64,000 nucleotides of DNA from an uncultured Pelagibacteraceae bacterium (GCA_902598825.1 CACKDD010000002.1:1-64000); one strand, 5' to 3'. Shown: positions 9,739 to 23,000, counted from the stretch's first letter. Numbers and translations are program-made. The notes: generated from the letters alone by a model not told the origin.

Positions 9739-10038
9739 TTACTTCTTAGGAGCCGCCTCAGCCGGCTTTGCTTTTTTATCTGCAGGTGTATGTCCAAAAA
9801 AAGTTCTTGTTGGTGCAAATTCACCTAATTTATGTCCAACCATATCTTCGGAAACTGTTATTGGTATAAATTTTTTTCCGTTATAAATTAAAAAACTTAC
9901 TCCAACAAAATCAGGGATTATAGTAGATTTTCTTGACCAAGTTTTAATAGGTATTTTTTTAGGATCAGTCTTGTATTTATCGACTTTTTTTATTAAGCTC
10001 TCTTCGACAAATGGTCCTTTCCAAACTGCTCTAGCCAT
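9739..10038 (-). CDS. rpsS: 30S ribosomal protein S19
   Basis: This S19 begins [18 protein letters not shown] and has the conserved [13 protein letters not shown] and [22 protein letters not shown] blocks. At 99 residues it is slightly longer than the usual 92, because of an alanine- and lysine-rich tail ([12 protein letters not shown]). It forms the head contact with S13. It overlaps rplB by one base. Confidence 0.97.
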   Translation of the reverse strand: MARAVWKGPFVEESLIKKVDKYKTDPKKIPIKTWSRKSTIIPDFVGVSFLIYNGKKFIPITVSEDMVGHKLGEFAPTRTFFGHTPADKKAKPAEAAPKK

Positions 10039-10877
10039 TATTTTGTATCCTTCCTTTTGTTTCTTCTTCTCACAATAAATTTATCTGTTCTTTTATTATC
10101 TCTAGTTTTGAGACCTTTGGCTGATTGACCAGTTGGAGACACTGGATGTCTTCCTCCTGCAGATTTACCTTCTCCACCTCCATGTGGGTGATCGACTGGA
10201 TTTTTAACTACACCCCTTGTATGAGGTTTTCTTCCAAGCCATCTAGATCTTCCAGCTTTTCCTATTTTAATATTTTTTTGATCGGGATTGCTTAAGACAC
10301 CAATTGTGGCTAAAGATCTAGAGTCAATTTTTCTTACCTCACCTGAAGCTAGCTTTATCAGACTATAATTACCATCAATACCACTTATAGTAACAGAGGT
10401 ACCAGCTGATCTAGCAATTTTTCCACCAGCACCTGGTTGAATTTCAACATTATGAATATCAATACCAACAGGTATGTCTTGTAATGGCATACAATTTCCA
10501 ACTTTAATTTCTTTTTTAGATCCGTTTTCTATTTTATCACCTACTTTAATTTTTTGAGGAGCTAAATAGTATGCGTGAGAATTGTCTTCAAATTTAACAA
10601 GCATTATGTAGCAAGACCTATTTGGATCATATTCAATTCTTTCTACAATTGCAGGCATATCAATTTTTTTTCTATAAAAATCAACTTGTCGATACATCTT
10701 TTTATGTCCACCAGCTCTGTTGATAGAAGTAATATGTCCATTATTATTCCTACCCTTCATTGCATTTTTTGGAGATACTAAAGATTTAAAAGGTTTACCT
10801 TTCCATAATCCTGTTCTATCTACTAGAATGGTACCTCTAGTTGATTTTGTGTACGGTTTAAAAGTTTTTAATGCCAT
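10038..10877 (-). CDS. rplB: 50S ribosomal protein L2
   Basis: This 279-residue L2 starts [17 protein letters not shown]. It has the SH3-like and OB-like domains and the peptidyl-transferase-associated C-terminal region [17 protein letters not shown], with its conserved histidines. L2 is essential for subunit joining and catalysis. Length is close to the usual 274-280. Confidence 0.98.
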   Translation of the reverse strand: MALKTFKPYTKSTRGTILVDRTGLWKGKPFKSLVSPKNAMKGRNNNGHITSINRAGGHKKMYRQVDFYRKKIDMPAIVERIEYDPNRSCYIMLVKFEDNSHAYYLAPQKIKVGDKIENGSKKEIKVGNCMPLQDIPVGIDIHNVEIQPGAGGKIARSAGTSVTISGIDGNYSLIKLASGEVRKIDSRSLATIGVLSNPDQKNIKIGKAGRSRWLGRKPHTRGVVKNPVDHPHGGGEGKSAGGRHPVSPTGQSAKGLKTRDNKRTDKFIVRRRNKRKDTK

Positions 10878-10879
10878 TT

Positions 10880-11173
10880 TTAAATTCCTGTAGTTAGGTC
10901 GATACTTTGACCTTTTTTAAGTGTAATTATAGCTTTTTTAAATCCTGAAACTTTTACTTTTTTTCCTCTTGTTAGCTTAATTCTATTCTGTTTATTGATT
11001 ATATTAATTTTAGTAACATTTACTTTAAATATTTTTTCAATGTTAGTTTTTAAATTTTTTTTATTAGCATTTGAGGGAACTTTAAAAACAATCTTATTCT
11101 GCTCAGATAAATTAGTTGATTTTTCTGTAACCAAGGGAGACAAAATTTTATCGTATAAATGTATTTTATGCAT
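10880..11173 (-). CDS. rplW: 50S ribosomal protein L23
   Basis: This 97-residue L23 has the family opening ILSPLVTEKSTNLSEQNKIVFKV and the KLTRGKKVKVSGFKKAIITL hairpin. L23 is the docking site for trigger factor and SRP at the tunnel exit. It follows rplD by 1 base and precedes rplB by 2. Confidence 0.96.
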   Translation of the reverse strand: MHKIHLYDKILSPLVTEKSTNLSEQNKIVFKVPSNANKKNLKTNIEKIFKVNVTKINIINKQNRIKLTRGKKVKVSGFKKAIITLKKGQSIDLTTGI

Positions 11174-11174
11174 T

Positions 11175-11798
11175 TTATGAATACCTTTTTTCTAACTCTT
11201 TTATTGAAGTTTCTGTAAATACTACTTTTTTGAATTTAACAATATCAAAAGCACTAAAATGATTTATATCAGTTATCTTAATATTTGGGATATTCCTTAT
11301 TGATTTTTCTATTTTTTCTTTTGATGTTTTGTCTAATATTATTATTGAGTTTGTTATTTGAAATTTTTTTAAAATAATATCCATTTCTTTAGTTTTTTTT
11401 ATTTCTGAATTGAAATCATTAAAAACTAATAAGTTGTTATTTTTAACTTTGTCACTTATTAGAGATACTATACTTTGTTTTTTTTCACTCTTATTCAATT
11501 TTCTTTTTTTATAAGCTAATTGACCTTTTGGTCCATGGGCAACACCACCACCCACGAATATTGGAGCCTTTCTACTTGCGTGTCTTGCATTACCTGTACC
11601 TTTTTGAGCATAAATTTTTGATGTTGGACCAGCTACCTCATTTTGTTGTTTTGTTTTTGCATGTCTTCCTTTGTAATTAGCATTTGTTTTATACAAAACA
11701 GTTTCAACTAACTTCCTATTAACTTTTGCAGAAAAAATATTATCTAAAACTTCAATACTATTTTTTTTACCGTTTAAATCTAATTTATCTATTTTCAT
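11175..11798 (-). CDS. rplD: 50S ribosomal protein L4
   Basis: This 207-residue L4 contains the tunnel loop KIYAQKGTGNARHASRKAPIF and GGVAHGPKGQLAYKKRKLNK. L4 helps build the exit tunnel and, in enterobacteria, autoregulates the S10 operon. No leader structure of that kind was recognised here. It overlaps rplC by one base. Confidence 0.97.
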   Translation of the reverse strand: MKIDKLDLNGKKNSIEVLDNIFSAKVNRKLVETVLYKTNANYKGRHAKTKQQNEVAGPTSKIYAQKGTGNARHASRKAPIFVGGGVAHGPKGQLAYKKRKLNKSEKKQSIVSLISDKVKNNNLLVFNDFNSEIKKTKEMDIILKKFQITNSIIILDKTSKEKIEKSIRNIPNIKITDINHFSAFDIVKFKKVVFTETSIKELEKRYS

Positions 11799-12508
11799 TA
11801 TTTTTTCTTTTTTTCTGGTGTTTTCTTTGCTTCTTCTGCTTTTTTAATTTTTTCACTCATTGTCAATTTACTTATGTTTTTAACTGATCCTTTAACTAAG
11901 ATTTCAGCATTTTTTGCTCCAGGTATAGAACCTTTTAAATAAAGAAGTTCATTTTCTAAATCTGTTTTGATTATCTCTATATTTTGCATAGTTCTAAGTT
12001 TATCACCCATATGACCAGCCATTTTTTTTCCCTTAAAAACTTTTCCTGGATCTTGTCTTTGACCAGTTGATCCATGAGATCTATGAGATATAGAAACACC
12101 GTGAGTGGCTCTTAAACCACCAAAATTATGTCTTTTCATTGCACCAGCAAAACCTTTACCTATGGTTTTAGACCTTGTATCTACAAATTTAATGTCTTTA
12201 AATATCTCTAGTCCAAATTCATTTCCCTCTTTAAAGTTTTCGGTATTTGTAACCCGATATTCCTTCAATTTCTTTTTAGCTTCTGTGTTTTTTTTAGAAA
12301 AAAACCCTTTCATAGCTTTTGTTAACTTTGAGTTTTTAATTTTTCCATACCCAAGTTGAACAGCTTTATACCCTCTTTTATCTTCTTCAATAACTTGAAT
12401 AACTCTTGCTTTTTCCATTTTTAAAACAGTTACAGGAACTAACTGACCTGATTTATAAAATTCTCTAGTCATTCCTATTTTTTTTCCTAATAAAGCTATC
12501 TCACTCAT
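11798..12508 (-). CDS. rplC: 50S ribosomal protein L3
   Basis: This 236-residue L3 starts with ALLGKKIGMTREFYKSGQ and contains the central extension ATHGVSISHRSHGSTGQRQDP, which reaches the peptidyl-transferase centre; its conserved glutamine (GSTGQRQDP) is present. A lysine- and glutamate-rich tail of about 20 residues makes it longer than the 209-residue enterobacterial form. Confidence 0.97.
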   Translation of the reverse strand: MSEIALLGKKIGMTREFYKSGQLVPVTVLKMEKARVIQVIEEDKRGYKAVQLGYGKIKNSKLTKAMKGFFSKKNTEAKKKLKEYRVTNTENFKEGNEFGLEIFKDIKFVDTRSKTIGKGFAGAMKRHNFGGLRATHGVSISHRSHGSTGQRQDPGKVFKGKKMAGHMGDKLRTMQNIEIIKTDLENELLYLKGSIPGAKNAEILVKGSVKNISKLTMSEKIKKAEEAKKTPEKKKK

Positions 12509-12510
12509 AA

Positions 12511-12819
12511 TTAAATTTTAATCTCCACGTCAACACCAGATGCTAAATCAAGTTTCATTAATGCTTCGACTGTTTGGGGTGTTGGTTCAATTATATCTAT
12601 TAATCTCTTATGTGTTCTAGTCTCAAATTGTTCTCTACTTTTTTTGTCTATGTGTGGTGACCTTAAAACTGTATATCTTTCAATTCTAGTGGGTAATGGT
12701 ATTGGTCCTTTTATAGTAGCGCCAGTTCTCTTAACAGTATTAACAATTTCCTCTGTTGAAGCATCTAATATCTTATTATCATACGCTCTAAGTTTAATTC
12801 TAATATTTTGTTTTTCCAT
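12511..12819 (-). CDS. rpsJ: 30S ribosomal protein S10
   Basis: This 102-residue S10 has the [16 protein letters not shown] opening and the [29 protein letters not shown] core. S10 serves in the small-subunit head and, as NusE, in transcription antitermination with NusG (encoded at 26256). It lies 2 bases after fusA. A tuf copy usually found between fusA and rpsJ is absent here; the only tuf in the window is at 27081. Confidence 0.98.
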   Translation of the reverse strand: MEKQNIRIKLRAYDNKILDASTEEIVNTVKRTGATIKGPIPLPTRIERYTVLRSPHIDKKSREQFETRTHKRLIDIIEPTPQTVEALMKLDLASGVDVEIKI

Positions 12820-12821
12820 TA

Positions 12822-14900
12822 TTAACCTGCAATCTTTTTAGTTACTTCATCTTGAACGTTCTGTGGTACTTTTGAATAATGATCAAAGAACATAGAATAT
12901 TGAGCTCTTCCTTGAGACATTGATCTTAAATTATTTATATATCCAAACATATTGGCAAGAGGAACCATCGCAGTAATTACAGTAGCATTTCCTCTTTGTT
13001 CTTGAGTGCTTATTTGTCCTCTTCTACTATTAAGATCACCAATTACGTCACCCATATAGTCTTCAGGTGTTACAACTTCAACTCTCATAACTGGTTCTAA
13101 TAATTTAAGAGTTCCCTTAGTACATGCTTCTTTAAAACATGCTCTACTAGCTAGCTCAAATGCTAACACACTAGAGTCTACATCGTGATGTAATCCATCT
13201 AAAATTGTTACTTTATAATCAATCATTGGAAATCCAGCTAAAATTCCACCATCAGAAACTGTTTCAATTCCTTTTTCAACACCAGGTATAAATTCTTTTG
13301 GAATAGCTCCACCTTTAATTTTACTTTCAACAGATCTACCCGCGCCTGGCTCTTGAGGTTCTACTAAAAGTTTAACTTTAGCAAATTGACCTGCACCACC
13401 ACTTTGTTTTTTATGAGTATATTCAACCTCAGAAGCATTTTCTAATGTTTCTCTATAAGCAACTTGGGGAGCTCCAACATTAGCCTCTACTTTAAATTCT
13501 CTTTTCATTCTATCTACAATTATATCTAGATGAAGTTCTCCCATTCCTTTAATTATAGTTTGTCCAGACTCTTCATCTGACGTTACTCTAAATGAGGGAT
13601 CTTCTTTAGCTAATCTACCTAAAGCTTCACCCATTTTCTCTTGGTCAGCTTTAGTTTTTGGTTCAACAGCAATTTCAATTACCGGATCAGGAAATTCCAT
13701 TGGCTCTAATAAAACGGGTTTTTCTTCATCACACAAAGTGTGACCTGTAATAGTATATTTCAATCCAGCCAAAGCCACGATATCACCTGCATTAGCTTCT
13801 TTGATATCTTCTCTTGAATTAGCATGCATTAGAAGCATTCTGCCAACTCTTTCTTCTTTTTCTTTAGATGAATTATAAATTCCTGTTCCAGTTTTAATTG
13901 TACCTGAATAAACTCTTATAAAAGTCAGAGAACCAACGAATGGATCGTTTGCTACCTTAAAAGCTAATGCAGAAAAACCAGCTGCATCCTCAAATTTCAT
14001 TTCTAATTCTTCTTCAGAACCAGGTTTTGTTCCCTTTATGGAACCAATATCTATTGGGCTTGGTAAATAATTAATCACAGCATCAAGTAAAGGCTGCACA
14101 CCTTTATTTTTAAATGCAGAACCAGTTAAAATTGGGACAAAACTAAAATTAAGTGTACCTTTTCTAATACATTTTATTAAATCTTCTTCTTTAATTTCAT
14201 CACCATTTAAATAAGATTCCATTAATTTTTCATCTTGCTCAACAGCCATTTCAACTAATTCTGTTCTATATTTTTGAGATATTTCTTTTAGTTCATCAGG
14301 AATTTCTTTATATTCCCACTCAGCTCCCAAAGCTTCATTTTTCCATACTTGAGCTTTCATTTTAACTAGATCCACAACTCCAGTTAAAGAGGACTCAATA
14401 CCAATAGGAACTTGTATTGGTAATGGTTTAGCACCTAGTCTATCTCTAATCATGTCAATACATCTAAAAAAATCTGCACCAGTTCTATCCAGTTTATTAA
14501 CAAAACAAATTCTCGGTACTTTGTATTTGTCTGCTTGTCTCCAGACAGTTTCTGATTGAGGTTCTACACCTGCTACACCATCAAAAACAGCGACCGCACC
14601 ATCTAAAACTTTTAAAGATCGTTCAACTTCAATAGTAAAATCAACGTGGCCAGGGGTATCAATAATATTAATTCTGTGATCTTGCCAAAAACAAGTTGTA
14701 GCGGCTGAGGTAATCGTGATACCTCTCTCTTGTTCTTGCTCCATCCAATCCATTGTTGCTGCACCATCATGCACTTCACCAATCTTATGACTTTTTCCAG
14801 TATAGTATAAAACTCTTTCAGTAGTTGTTGTCTTACCAGCATCAATGTGGGCCATGATACCAATATTTCTATACTTATCTAATGTATGAGTTCTAGCCAT
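12822..14900 (-). CDS. fusA: Translation elongation factor G
   Basis: This 692-residue GTPase drives translocation of tRNA and mRNA. The P-loop AHIDAGKTT is at residues 17-25, followed by switch motifs RGITITSAA and DTPGHVDF and the NKLDRTGAD guanine-specificity motif. All five EF-G domains are present, judging by length. It is in the classical str order rpsL-rpsG-fusA and lies 6 bases after rpsG. Confidence 0.98.
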   Translation of the reverse strand: MARTHTLDKYRNIGIMAHIDAGKTTTTERVLYYTGKSHKIGEVHDGAATMDWMEQEQERGITITSAATTCFWQDHRINIIDTPGHVDFTIEVERSLKVLDGAVAVFDGVAGVEPQSETVWRQADKYKVPRICFVNKLDRTGADFFRCIDMIRDRLGAKPLPIQVPIGIESSLTGVVDLVKMKAQVWKNEALGAEWEYKEIPDELKEISQKYRTELVEMAVEQDEKLMESYLNGDEIKEEDLIKCIRKGTLNFSFVPILTGSAFKNKGVQPLLDAVINYLPSPIDIGSIKGTKPGSEEELEMKFEDAAGFSALAFKVANDPFVGSLTFIRVYSGTIKTGTGIYNSSKEKEERVGRMLLMHANSREDIKEANAGDIVALAGLKYTITGHTLCDEEKPVLLEPMEFPDPVIEIAVEPKTKADQEKMGEALGRLAKEDPSFRVTSDEESGQTIIKGMGELHLDIIVDRMKREFKVEANVGAPQVAYRETLENASEVEYTHKKQSGGAGQFAKVKLLVEPQEPGAGRSVESKIKGGAIPKEFIPGVEKGIETVSDGGILAGFPMIDYKVTILDGLHHDVDSSVLAFELASRACFKEACTKGTLKLLEPVMRVEVVTPEDYMGDVIGDLNSRRGQISTQEQRGNATVITAMVPLANMFGYINNLRSMSQGRAQYSMFFDHYSKVPQNVQDEVTKKIAG

Positions 14901-14906
14901 AATCTA

Positions 14907-15377
14907 TTACCACCTAAAATGTGCGAAAGCTTTATTTGACTCAGCCATCTTATGCACATCCTCTCTTTTTTTAACTGCAGCACCTTTTTTTTCATATGCA
15001 TCGTAAAGTTCATTAAAAATTTTATCTGACATATGTTTATCTTTTCTTTTTCTAGCAGAATCTACTAACCATCTGATTGCTAAAGCTTGAGCTCTTTTAC
15101 TTTTTACCTCAACAGGTACTTGGTAAGTAGCTCCTCCAACTCTTCTAGATCTAACTTCTACGGTTGGCTTTATGTTGTTTATGGCTTCGTTAAAAATATT
15201 TATTGGCTCATCTTTTGATTTTGTTTTAATTTTTTCTATAGCATCGTATACTATTTTAGCAGCTACACCTCTTTTGCCATCGTACATAATGTTATTAATT
15301 AATTTTGGAATAATAGTTGAGTTAAATTTTGGATCTGGAACGATATTTTTTTTAGGTTGAGTTTTTTTTCTAGACAT
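14907..15377 (-). CDS. rpsG: 30S ribosomal protein S7
   Basis: This 156-residue S7 ends with the family signature DVHKMAESNKAFAHFRW. It also has the RSRRVGGATYQVPVEVKSKRAQALAIRWL block. It nucleates assembly of the 30S head and contacts the E-site tRNA. Length matches the standard 156. It follows rpsL by 2 bases. Confidence 0.98.
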   Translation of the reverse strand: MSRKKTQPKKNIVPDPKFNSTIIPKLINNIMYDGKRGVAAKIVYDAIEKIKTKSKDEPINIFNEAINNIKPTVEVRSRRVGGATYQVPVEVKSKRAQALAIRWLVDSARKRKDKHMSDKIFNELYDAYEKKGAAVKKREDVHKMAESNKAFAHFRW

Positions 15378-15379
15378 AA

Positions 15380-15751
15380 TTATTTACCTTTTTTCGTTCC
15401 ATATAAAGATCTTCTTTTTTTTCTATTTGCAACACCTTGTGTATCTAGATTTCCTCTTAAAATATGATAACGAACACCAGGTAAGTCTTTAACTCTTCCA
15501 CCTCTTATCAATACAACAGAATGTTCTTGTAGATTGTGACCTTCACCAGGAATATAAGCAGTTACTTCAAAACCATTTGATAATCTCACCCTTGCAACTT
15601 TTCTTAAAGCTGAGTTTGGTTTTTTTGGTGTCGTTGTGTAAACCTTAACACAAACACCTCTTTTTAGAGGTTGCTTTTGCAATGCAGGAACCTTGTTCCT
15701 TGCTAATGGTTTAGTTCTTTTTTTTCTTAACAACTGGTTAATAGTTGGCAT
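15380..15751 (-). CDS. rpsL: 30S ribosomal protein S12
   Basis: This 123-residue S12 begins [20 protein letters not shown] and contains the decoding-site segment [25 protein letters not shown]. The lysine of KKPNSAL, associated with streptomycin sensitivity in other bacteria, is present. It is the first gene of the ribosomal super-operon and follows a 166-base spacer. Confidence 0.98.
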   Translation of the reverse strand: MPTINQLLRKKRTKPLARNKVPALQKQPLKRGVCVKVYTTTPKKPNSALRKVARVRLSNGFEVTAYIPGEGHNLQEHSVVLIRGGRVKDLPGVRYHILRGNLDTQGVANRKKRRSLYGTKKGK

Positions 15752-15917
15752 AAATTCTGTTTTAAATATTAGTTTATTTTTGAGTGAAATAACTGACAGG
15801 TTATTTGTGGCAGCGTTTAGTGTGATAAGTTAACACTACATTCCAACCAAAAATATCGCCAAATTACTTATTAATTTGACTTTGTCAAACTAAAACTAAG
15901 AAACTGATGTGTTATTT
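15752..15917 (-). promoter_or_regulatory. Spacer rpoC-rpsL, probable start of the str operon
   Basis: This 166-base gap separates the rpoBC operon from the str-S10-spc-alpha run and is the longest spacer in the first 28 kb. It must hold any dedicated promoter for rpsL. A short perfect inverted repeat (TTTGAC, three bases, GTCAAA) lies at 15875-15889 but has no T-run after it on the minus strand, so it is not a convincing terminator. No -35/-10 pair stood out with confidence. Confidence 0.35.
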
Positions 15918-18900
15918 TTATTGATTTGTAGGCGTTTCTGACTGTTCAATCTTCTCTTGCTCAGAAAGAAATTTATTGTCATCTTCAAGGGCTTTTTTAT
16001 TCCATTTGTTCTTAATGTTTCCAGTTCCGGCTGGGACTAGTCGTCCAACAATTACATTTTCTTTAAGACCATTTAATGGATCAACTTTACCTTTAATTGC
16101 AGCATCTGTAAGAACTCTTGTTGTTTCTTGAAAAGAAGCAGCTGAAATGAAAGACTCTGTTTGTAGTGATGCTTTAGTAATCCCCATTAGCACTCTTTCA
16201 CCTGTTGCTGGAGTTTTTCCATCAGCTTTTAATTTCTCATTTACATTGTCAAATTTTATTCTGTCTATTATCTCACCAGGAAGATAGCTTGAGTCTCCTG
16301 TAGTTTTAACTTCAACTTTTTTCAACATTTGTCTTAAAATAGTTTCAATGTGTTTATCATTAATTATAACACCTTGAAGTCGATAAACTTCTTGAACTTG
16401 ATTAACAAAATACTCAGTTAATTCTTTTATACCCAAAATACGCAATATATCGTGAGGTAAAGGTTGACCGTCTAACAAATATTCACCTTTTTTAATTTTT
16501 TCACCCTGGTTAAAATTAATATGTTTACCTTTTGGAATTAAATAATTTGATGGTTCTGCTCCATCTTCTGGTACTATTGATACTCTTTGTTTCCCTCTTA
16601 CTTCTTTACCAAAAACAACTTGTCCATCGTTTTCAGCAATGATTGCACTATCTTTAGCTTTTCTTGCTTCAAATAATTCTGCAACTCTAGGTAATCCTCC
16701 AGTAATATCTTTAGTCTTAGTGGTTTCTTTTGGTAATCTAGCAATTACATCTCCAGCAGAAACTTTTTGACCATCTTTAACAGATAAAATTGAGTCAGGT
16801 ACTAAATAATACCTAGCTTCATTATCATCAGCTTTTTTAATTACGTTACCCTTTTCATCTCTAAGAGTTATTCTAGGTTTTAAGTCTGAACTTTTAGATT
16901 GCGATCTCCAATCAACAACAGATTTTGATGATATACCAGTTGCGTCATCAGTTGTTTCTTGAATTGAAACACCATCTATTAAATCTACAAAACCTGCAAT
17001 ACCACTTTTCTCAGCGATAACAGGTGTTGTATAAGGATCCCATTCACAAATTTTTGTATTTGCTTTAACTTTGTCTCCATTTTTAAAAAATACTTTTGAA
17101 CCATAAGCTACTTTATAAACTGCTATTTGTACTCCATTGTCATCTTCAATTGACAGCTGAGTATTTCTACCCATAACAATTAAATTTTTCTTTGAGTCTT
17201 CTAAAATGTTTGAATTTAATATCTTTAAAGTACCCTCGCTTTTGCTTACTATTTGAGAATCTTGTTTGACTGAGGCTGTACCACCAACGTGGAACGTTCT
17301 CATTGTTAATTGAGTACCTGGTTCTCCAATTGATTGGGCTGAAATCATTCCAATTGCTTCTCCAACATGAACCATTTTACCCCTTGATAAATCTCTTCCA
17401 TAAGAAGTTGCACAAACACCTTCTTTACTTCCACAAGTCATTACAGAGTAAACTTTAATTGATTTTACTCCTGCTGCATCTATTTTGTCACAACCAGCTT
17501 CATCTATCATTGTTGATTTTTTGATAACAATGTCACCTGTAAGTGGATTTTTTACATCATCAAATGTAATTCTTCCTAAGGCTCTTTCTGATAAACTTAC
17601 TACAACATTACCACCCTCTAATATTTCAGAAAGTTCAATAAATCCTGGATTTTTACAATCACATTCTTTTTTAGTTACAGTTAAGTCCTGAGCAACATCG
17701 CAAAGTCTTCTTGTTAAATATCCTGAACTTGCAGTCTTAAGTGCTGTATCAGCTAATCCTTTTCTAGCTCCATGAGTAGAATTGAAATATTCAAGAGCTG
17801 TTAAACCTTCTTTGAAATTTGAAGTAATTGGACTTTCAATAATTTCTCCAGACGGTTTAGCAATTAATCCTCTCATACCTGCTAATTGTTTCATCTGGGC
17901 AGCAGATCCTCTAGCTCCACTATCAGCCATCATAAATACTGAATTAATCTTAAGTCCTTCAGAAGTTTTTTCTGTCGCTGAAATACCCTTCATCATTTCT
18001 CCTGCAACTTTATCCGTACATTTAGACCAGGCATCAACAACTTTATTGTATTTTTCACCTCTTGTGATCAAACCTTCAGAATATTGTGTTTCATAATCAG
18101 CAATTAATTTTTTTGTATCATCAATTAATTGAGTTTTGTTTGGTGGAATAACCAGATCATCTTTACCAAATGAAATTCCTGCTTTAAATGCATGTTTAAA
18201 ACCTAAATCTTTTAATTTATCACAAAAAATAACAGTTGTTTTTTGACCACAAAATCTAAAAACTATATCAATTATTTCTGAAACAGTTTTTTTAGGAAGT
18301 AATCTATCAATTAATGAAAATTTGATATCTTTATTTTTTGGAAGTAAATTCGCTAACAAAAACCTTCCTGCTGTAGAAGTGTATTTTTCAAATTTCTTAT
18401 TTCCTTTTTCATCAACAGTTTCAAATCTAGATATAATTGTACTATGTACTTTTATTTGTCCTGAAGATAATGCAAACTCTATTTGATCTGCATCTAAGAA
18501 ATATCCTGAAGGTTTGTCAGTCACTGGTTCTTGAGATAAATAATAAATTCCCAAGATCATATCCTGACTAGGTACAATAATTGGTTTTCCATTAGATGGA
18601 GATAAAATATTATTTGTAGAAAGCATCAATATTCTAGCTTCTAATTGAGCTTCTAAACTTAATGGAACGTGAACAGCCATTTGATCTCCATCAAAGTCAG
18701 CGTTGAATGCAGCACAAGTCAGAGGGTGCAATTCAATTGCATCACCTTCAATTAATTTTGGTTCAAAGGCTTGAACGCCTAATCTATGAAGAGTTGGTGC
18801 TCTGTTTAACAAAACTGGATGTTCTCTAACTATTAATTCTAAAGCATCCCATACAGCATTTGTTTCTTTTTCAACTAATTTTTTTGCTTGTTTAATAGTT

Positions 18901-20087
18901 GACGCTAAACCTAATTTATTAAGTCTTGCATATAAGAATGGTTTAAATAATTCTAGTGCCATTTTTTTTGGCAATCCACATTCATGCAACTTTAAATCTG
19001 GGCCAACTACAATTACAGAACGCCCAGAATAATCAACTCTTTTACCTAGTAGGTTCTGTCTAAATCTTCCTTGTTTACCTTTTAGCATTTCTGCTAAAGA
19101 TTTAAGTGGTCTTTTACCTGTTCCTGTAATTACTCTGCCTCTTCTACCGTTATCAAACAATGCATCTACAGATTCCTGCAGCATCCGTTTTTCATTTCTT
19201 ACAATTATATCTGGAGCTTTAAGATCCATTAATCTTTTTAAACGGTTATTTCTATTAATAACTCTTCTATAAAGATCGTTTAAATCAGAGGTAGCAAATC
19301 TACCACCATCAAGAGGAACTAATGGTCGTAATTCAGGTGGAATTACTGGAACAACAGTCATAATCATCCACTCTGGTTTTTGTCCAGTCTCAATAAAAGA
19401 CTCAATTAATTTTAGTCTTTTTATTGCTCTTTCCTCATTAACTTTTGATTTAGTCTCTTTAATATAACTTGCTAAATTTTTTCTTTCTAATTCTAAGTCA
19501 AGATTTTTGAGCATTTCAAGAACAGCTTCAGCTCCAATGCCAGCAGTAAAAGCCTCTTCACCATATTCGTCCTGATATTTAGCTAATTCTTCCTCACTTA
19601 AAATCTGATTTTTTTGTAAGCCAGTTAAACCAGGTTCAATTACAATAAAATTCTCAAAATATAATACTCTTTCTACTTCTTTTAATTTCATATCCACAGC
19701 AAGAGCTATTCTGCTTGGTAATGACTTTAAAAACCAAATATGTGCTACTGGTGTTGCTAAATTTATATGACCCATTCTTTCTCTTCGAACATTTGATTTT
19801 GTTACTTCAACACCACATTTTTCACATATTATCCCCCTAAATTTCATTCTTTTATATTTTCCACATAAACATTCGTAATCTTTTATTGGGCCAAAAATTC
19901 TAGCACAAAAAAGACCATCTTTTTCAGGTCTGAAAGTTCTATAGTTTATTGTTTCAGGTTTTTTAATTTCACCATAAGTCCATGACTTAATCTTTTCAGG
20001 GCTAGCTAAAGATATTTTGATGCTATTAAAATTTTGTGCTTCAGAAATTTCTGAGTTTTTAAATAGATCTGTTAATTCTTTTTTCAT
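15918..20087 (-). CDS. rpoC: DNA-directed RNA polymerase subunit beta'
   Basis: This 1389-residue catalytic subunit has the N-terminal zinc-binding cysteines (CLCGKYKR ... CEKCGVEV). The Mg-binding catalytic motif NADFDGDQM lies near residues 460-468. The trigger-loop and bridge-helix region includes [22 protein letters not shown], and the second cysteine cluster is at CDCKNPG. The size is close to the usual ~1400. It follows rpoB after 2 bases. Confidence 0.98.
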   Translation of the reverse strand: MKKELTDLFKNSEISEAQNFNSIKISLASPEKIKSWTYGEIKKPETINYRTFRPEKDGLFCARIFGPIKDYECLCGKYKRMKFRGIICEKCGVEVTKSNVRRERMGHINLATPVAHIWFLKSLPSRIALAVDMKLKEVERVLYFENFIVIEPGLTGLQKNQILSEEELAKYQDEYGEEAFTAGIGAEAVLEMLKNLDLELERKNLASYIKETKSKVNEERAIKRLKLIESFIETGQKPEWMIMTVVPVIPPELRPLVPLDGGRFATSDLNDLYRRVINRNNRLKRLMDLKAPDIIVRNEKRMLQESVDALFDNGRRGRVITGTGKRPLKSLAEMLKGKQGRFRQNLLGKRVDYSGRSVIVVGPDLKLHECGLPKKMALELFKPFLYARLNKLGLASTIKQAKKLVEKETNAVWDALELIVREHPVLLNRAPTLHRLGVQAFEPKLIEGDAIELHPLTCAAFNADFDGDQMAVHVPLSLEAQLEARILMLSTNNILSPSNGKPIIVPSQDMILGIYYLSQEPVTDKPSGYFLDADQIEFALSSGQIKVHSTIISRFETVDEKGNKKFEKYTSTAGRFLLANLLPKNKDIKFSLIDRLLPKKTVSEIIDIVFRFCGQKTTVIFCDKLKDLGFKHAFKAGISFGKDDLVIPPNKTQLIDDTKKLIADYETQYSEGLITRGEKYNKVVDAWSKCTDKVAGEMMKGISATEKTSEGLKINSVFMMADSGARGSAAQMKQLAGMRGLIAKPSGEIIESPITSNFKEGLTALEYFNSTHGARKGLADTALKTASSGYLTRRLCDVAQDLTVTKKECDCKNPGFIELSEILEGGNVVVSLSERALGRITFDDVKNPLTGDIVIKKSTMIDEAGCDKIDAAGVKSIKVYSVMTCGSKEGVCATSYGRDLSRGKMVHVGEAIGMISAQSIGEPGTQLTMRTFHVGGTASVKQDSQIVSKSEGTLKILNSNILEDSKKNLIVMGRNTQLSIEDDNGVQIAVYKVAYGSKVFFKNGDKVKANTKICEWDPYTTPVIAEKSGIAGFVDLIDGVSIQETTDDATGISSKSVVDWRSQSKSSDLKPRITLRDEKGNVIKKADDNEARYYLVPDSILSVKDGQKVSAGDVIARLPKETTKTKDITGGLPRVAELFEARKAKDSAIIAENDGQVVFGKEVRGKQRVSIVPEDGAEPSNYLIPKGKHINFNQGEKIKKGEYLLDGQPLPHDILRILGIKELTEYFVNQVQEVYRLQGVIINDKHIETILRQMLKKVEVKTTGDSSYLPGEIIDRIKFDNVNEKLKADGKTPATGERVLMGITKASLQTESFISAASFQETTRVLTDAAIKGKVDPLNGLKENVIVGRLVPAGTGNIKNKWNKKALEDDNKFLSEQEKIEQSETPTNQ

Positions 20088-20089
20088 AA

Positions 20090-23000
20090 CTAGTTTAACT
20101 CCACATTTAATGCTAAAGATTTAATTTCTTTTACTAATACGTTGAAAGATTCTGGTATACCAGATTCAAAGTTTTCTTCACCTTTTACAATAGTTTCATA
20201 AACTTTAACTCTTCCAGCGACATCATCTGACTTAACAGTTAAGATTTCTTGAAGAGTGTATGATGCACCGTATGCCTCTAAAGCCCAAACTTCCATCTCA
20301 CCAAATCTTTGACCACCCAGTTGTGCTTTTCCTCCTAAAGGTTGTTGAGTAACTAAGCTGTATGGACCTGTAGATCTTGCGTGAATTTTATCTTCCACCA
20401 AGTGATGTAGTTTAAGCATATAAATTATTCCTACAGTAACTGGTCTATCAAATTTTTCTCCAGTTCTTCCATCCCATAAATATGTCTGTCCAGATTTAGG
20501 GAGATTAGCAAGTTCAAGCATTTCTGTTACATTTTTCTCTTTAGCACCATCAAAGACTGGTGTTGAGATAGCTATTCCATTTTGTAAATTTTCACATAAG
20601 TCTCTAAATTCAGTTTTACTTAGTTTGTCAACTTTTTGATTAAATATTTCCTCTCCATAAACAGATTTTAAAAAACATTCTATTTTTTCATTTCTTTCAA
20701 TTTTTTTGTTATTTTCATTAACTAATTTTTTAATTTGTTCCCCAAATTCTTTACACGCCCAGCCAAGGTGTGTTTCTAATATTTGACCAACGTTCATTCT
20801 ACTTGGAACTCCTAATGGGTTTAATACTATGTCAACAGGTCTACCATCTTCTCTATATGGCATATCTTCTACGGGAACAATTTTACTAACAACACCTTTG
20901 TTACCATGCCTTCCTGACATTTTATCACCTGGTCTTAATCTTCTTTTTATAGCTACAAAAACTTTTACCATTTTCATAACGCTAGGCAGAAGATCATCGC
21001 CACTTCTGATTTTTAGAACTTTATCTTCAAATCTTTCTGTAATATCTTGTTTTGCTTGATTATATTGTTCTTTTAATTGAGCTAAAGTTGCTTCATCTTT
21101 AGTGTTACTTGGTATTATCTTAAAAACATCATTAATATTAATTTGACTGATAATTTCAAAATCTAATTTTGTTCCAGCTTCAATATCTTTTATTTTCTTG
21201 TTTAAAGATGAACCAGTTAAGATTTGAGATGCTCTTTGTTTAATACTTCTCTCTAAAATTTCTTCTTCCACTATTTTATCTTGTTGAACTTCTTCAATTT
21301 CAGCTCTTTCAATAGTTATTGATCTTTCATCTTTTTCAATTCCATGTCTATTAAAAACTCTAACATCTACGACTGTACCACTGCTGCCTCTAGACATTCT
21401 TAAAGAAGTGTCAGTAACATCAATTGCTTTTTCACCAAAAATAGATCTTAATAATTTTTCCTCTGGTCCTGATGCTGAATCCCCTTTTGGTGTTACTTTA
21501 CCAACTAAAATATCACCTGCATTAACTTCAGCTCCTATGTAAACTACACCAGACTCATCTAAATTCTTTAAAGCTTCTTCATTTACATTAGGAATGTCTC
21601 TGGTAATTTCTTCCTCACCTAATTTAGTGTCTCTCGCCATAATTTCATATTCAACAATGTGAACTGATGTAAATACGTCATCTGTAACACATCTCTCTGA
21701 AATTAAGATTGAGTCTTCAAAATTATAACCTTGCCATGGCATGAATGCGACTGTCACATTTTTTCCAAGAGCCAATTCACCAAGTTTAGTTGAAGGTCCA
21801 TCTGCTATTATATCACCAGTTTTAACTTTATCTCCAACTCTTACCAACGGTCTTTGATTGATACATGTATTTTGATTAGACCTTTTAAATTTTTGAAGAT
21901 TATATATATCTACACCTGATTTTGAAAAATCAGTTTCTTCAGTAACTTTAATTACTATTCTCTTACCATCAATTTTATCTACTACTCCATCTCTTTTTGC
22001 TACAATTGTAACTCCTGAGTCTAAAGCTACATCACTTTCAATACCAGTACCAACCAAAGGTGCTTCTGGTTTTAAAAGAGGAACTGCTTGTCTCATCATA
22101 TTTGAACCCATAAGAGCTCTATTTGCATCATCATTTTCTAAAAAAGGAATCAATGAAGCAGCAACTGAAACTAATTGTTTAGGAGATACATCTATGTAAT
22201 CAATTGTTTCTGGTTTGGACAAAAGAAAATTTAAATTTTCTCTACAAGAAACTAATTCTTCAATAATTTTTCCATTTTTATCAATTTTTGTATTCGCCTG
22301 AGCAATAGTAAACTTGGTTTCCTCCATAGCAGATAAGTATTCAACATTATCTTGAACTACCCCATCCTTAACTCTTTTATATGGACTTTCTATGAAACCA
22401 TATTTGTTAATTTTTGCATAAGTAGAAAGACTATTAATTAAACCAATGTTTGGGCCCTCTGGTGTTTCAATTGGGCAAATTCTTCCGTAATGAGTTGGAT
22501 GAACATCTCTAACTTCAAAACCAGCTCTTTCTCTAGTTAATCCACCAGGTCCTAATGCAGAAACTCTTCTTTTATGAGTAATTTCTGAAAGTGGATTTGT
22601 TTGATCCATAAATTGAGAAAGTTGTGAACTTGCAAAAAAATCCTTTAAGGAAACAGTGAGTGGTTTTGCGTTAATCAGATCTTGGGGCATTGCTGACTCA
22701 ATATCTAGAGTAGTCATTTTTTCCTTGATGGCTCTTTCCATTCTATAAACACCAATACGTGCTTGGTTTTCAACTAGTTCACCAACTGATCTAACTCTTC
22801 TATTTCCTAAATGGTCAATATCATCAACTTCATCTTTGCCATCTCTGAGGTCTAACATTTTATGAATAATTGCAATAATATCATCATTTCTTAAAATAGT
22901 AATTTTATCAGAGGACTCTAAATTAAGTCTGGAATTCATTTTTACTCTACCTACATCAGATAAATCGTATCTATCAGAACTAAAAAATAAATTATTAAAA

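Noticed and set aside
14612-14863. 83-codon minus-strand frame inside fusA
   Set aside because: It overlaps the EF-G P-loop region in another frame; EF-G is clearly the real product.
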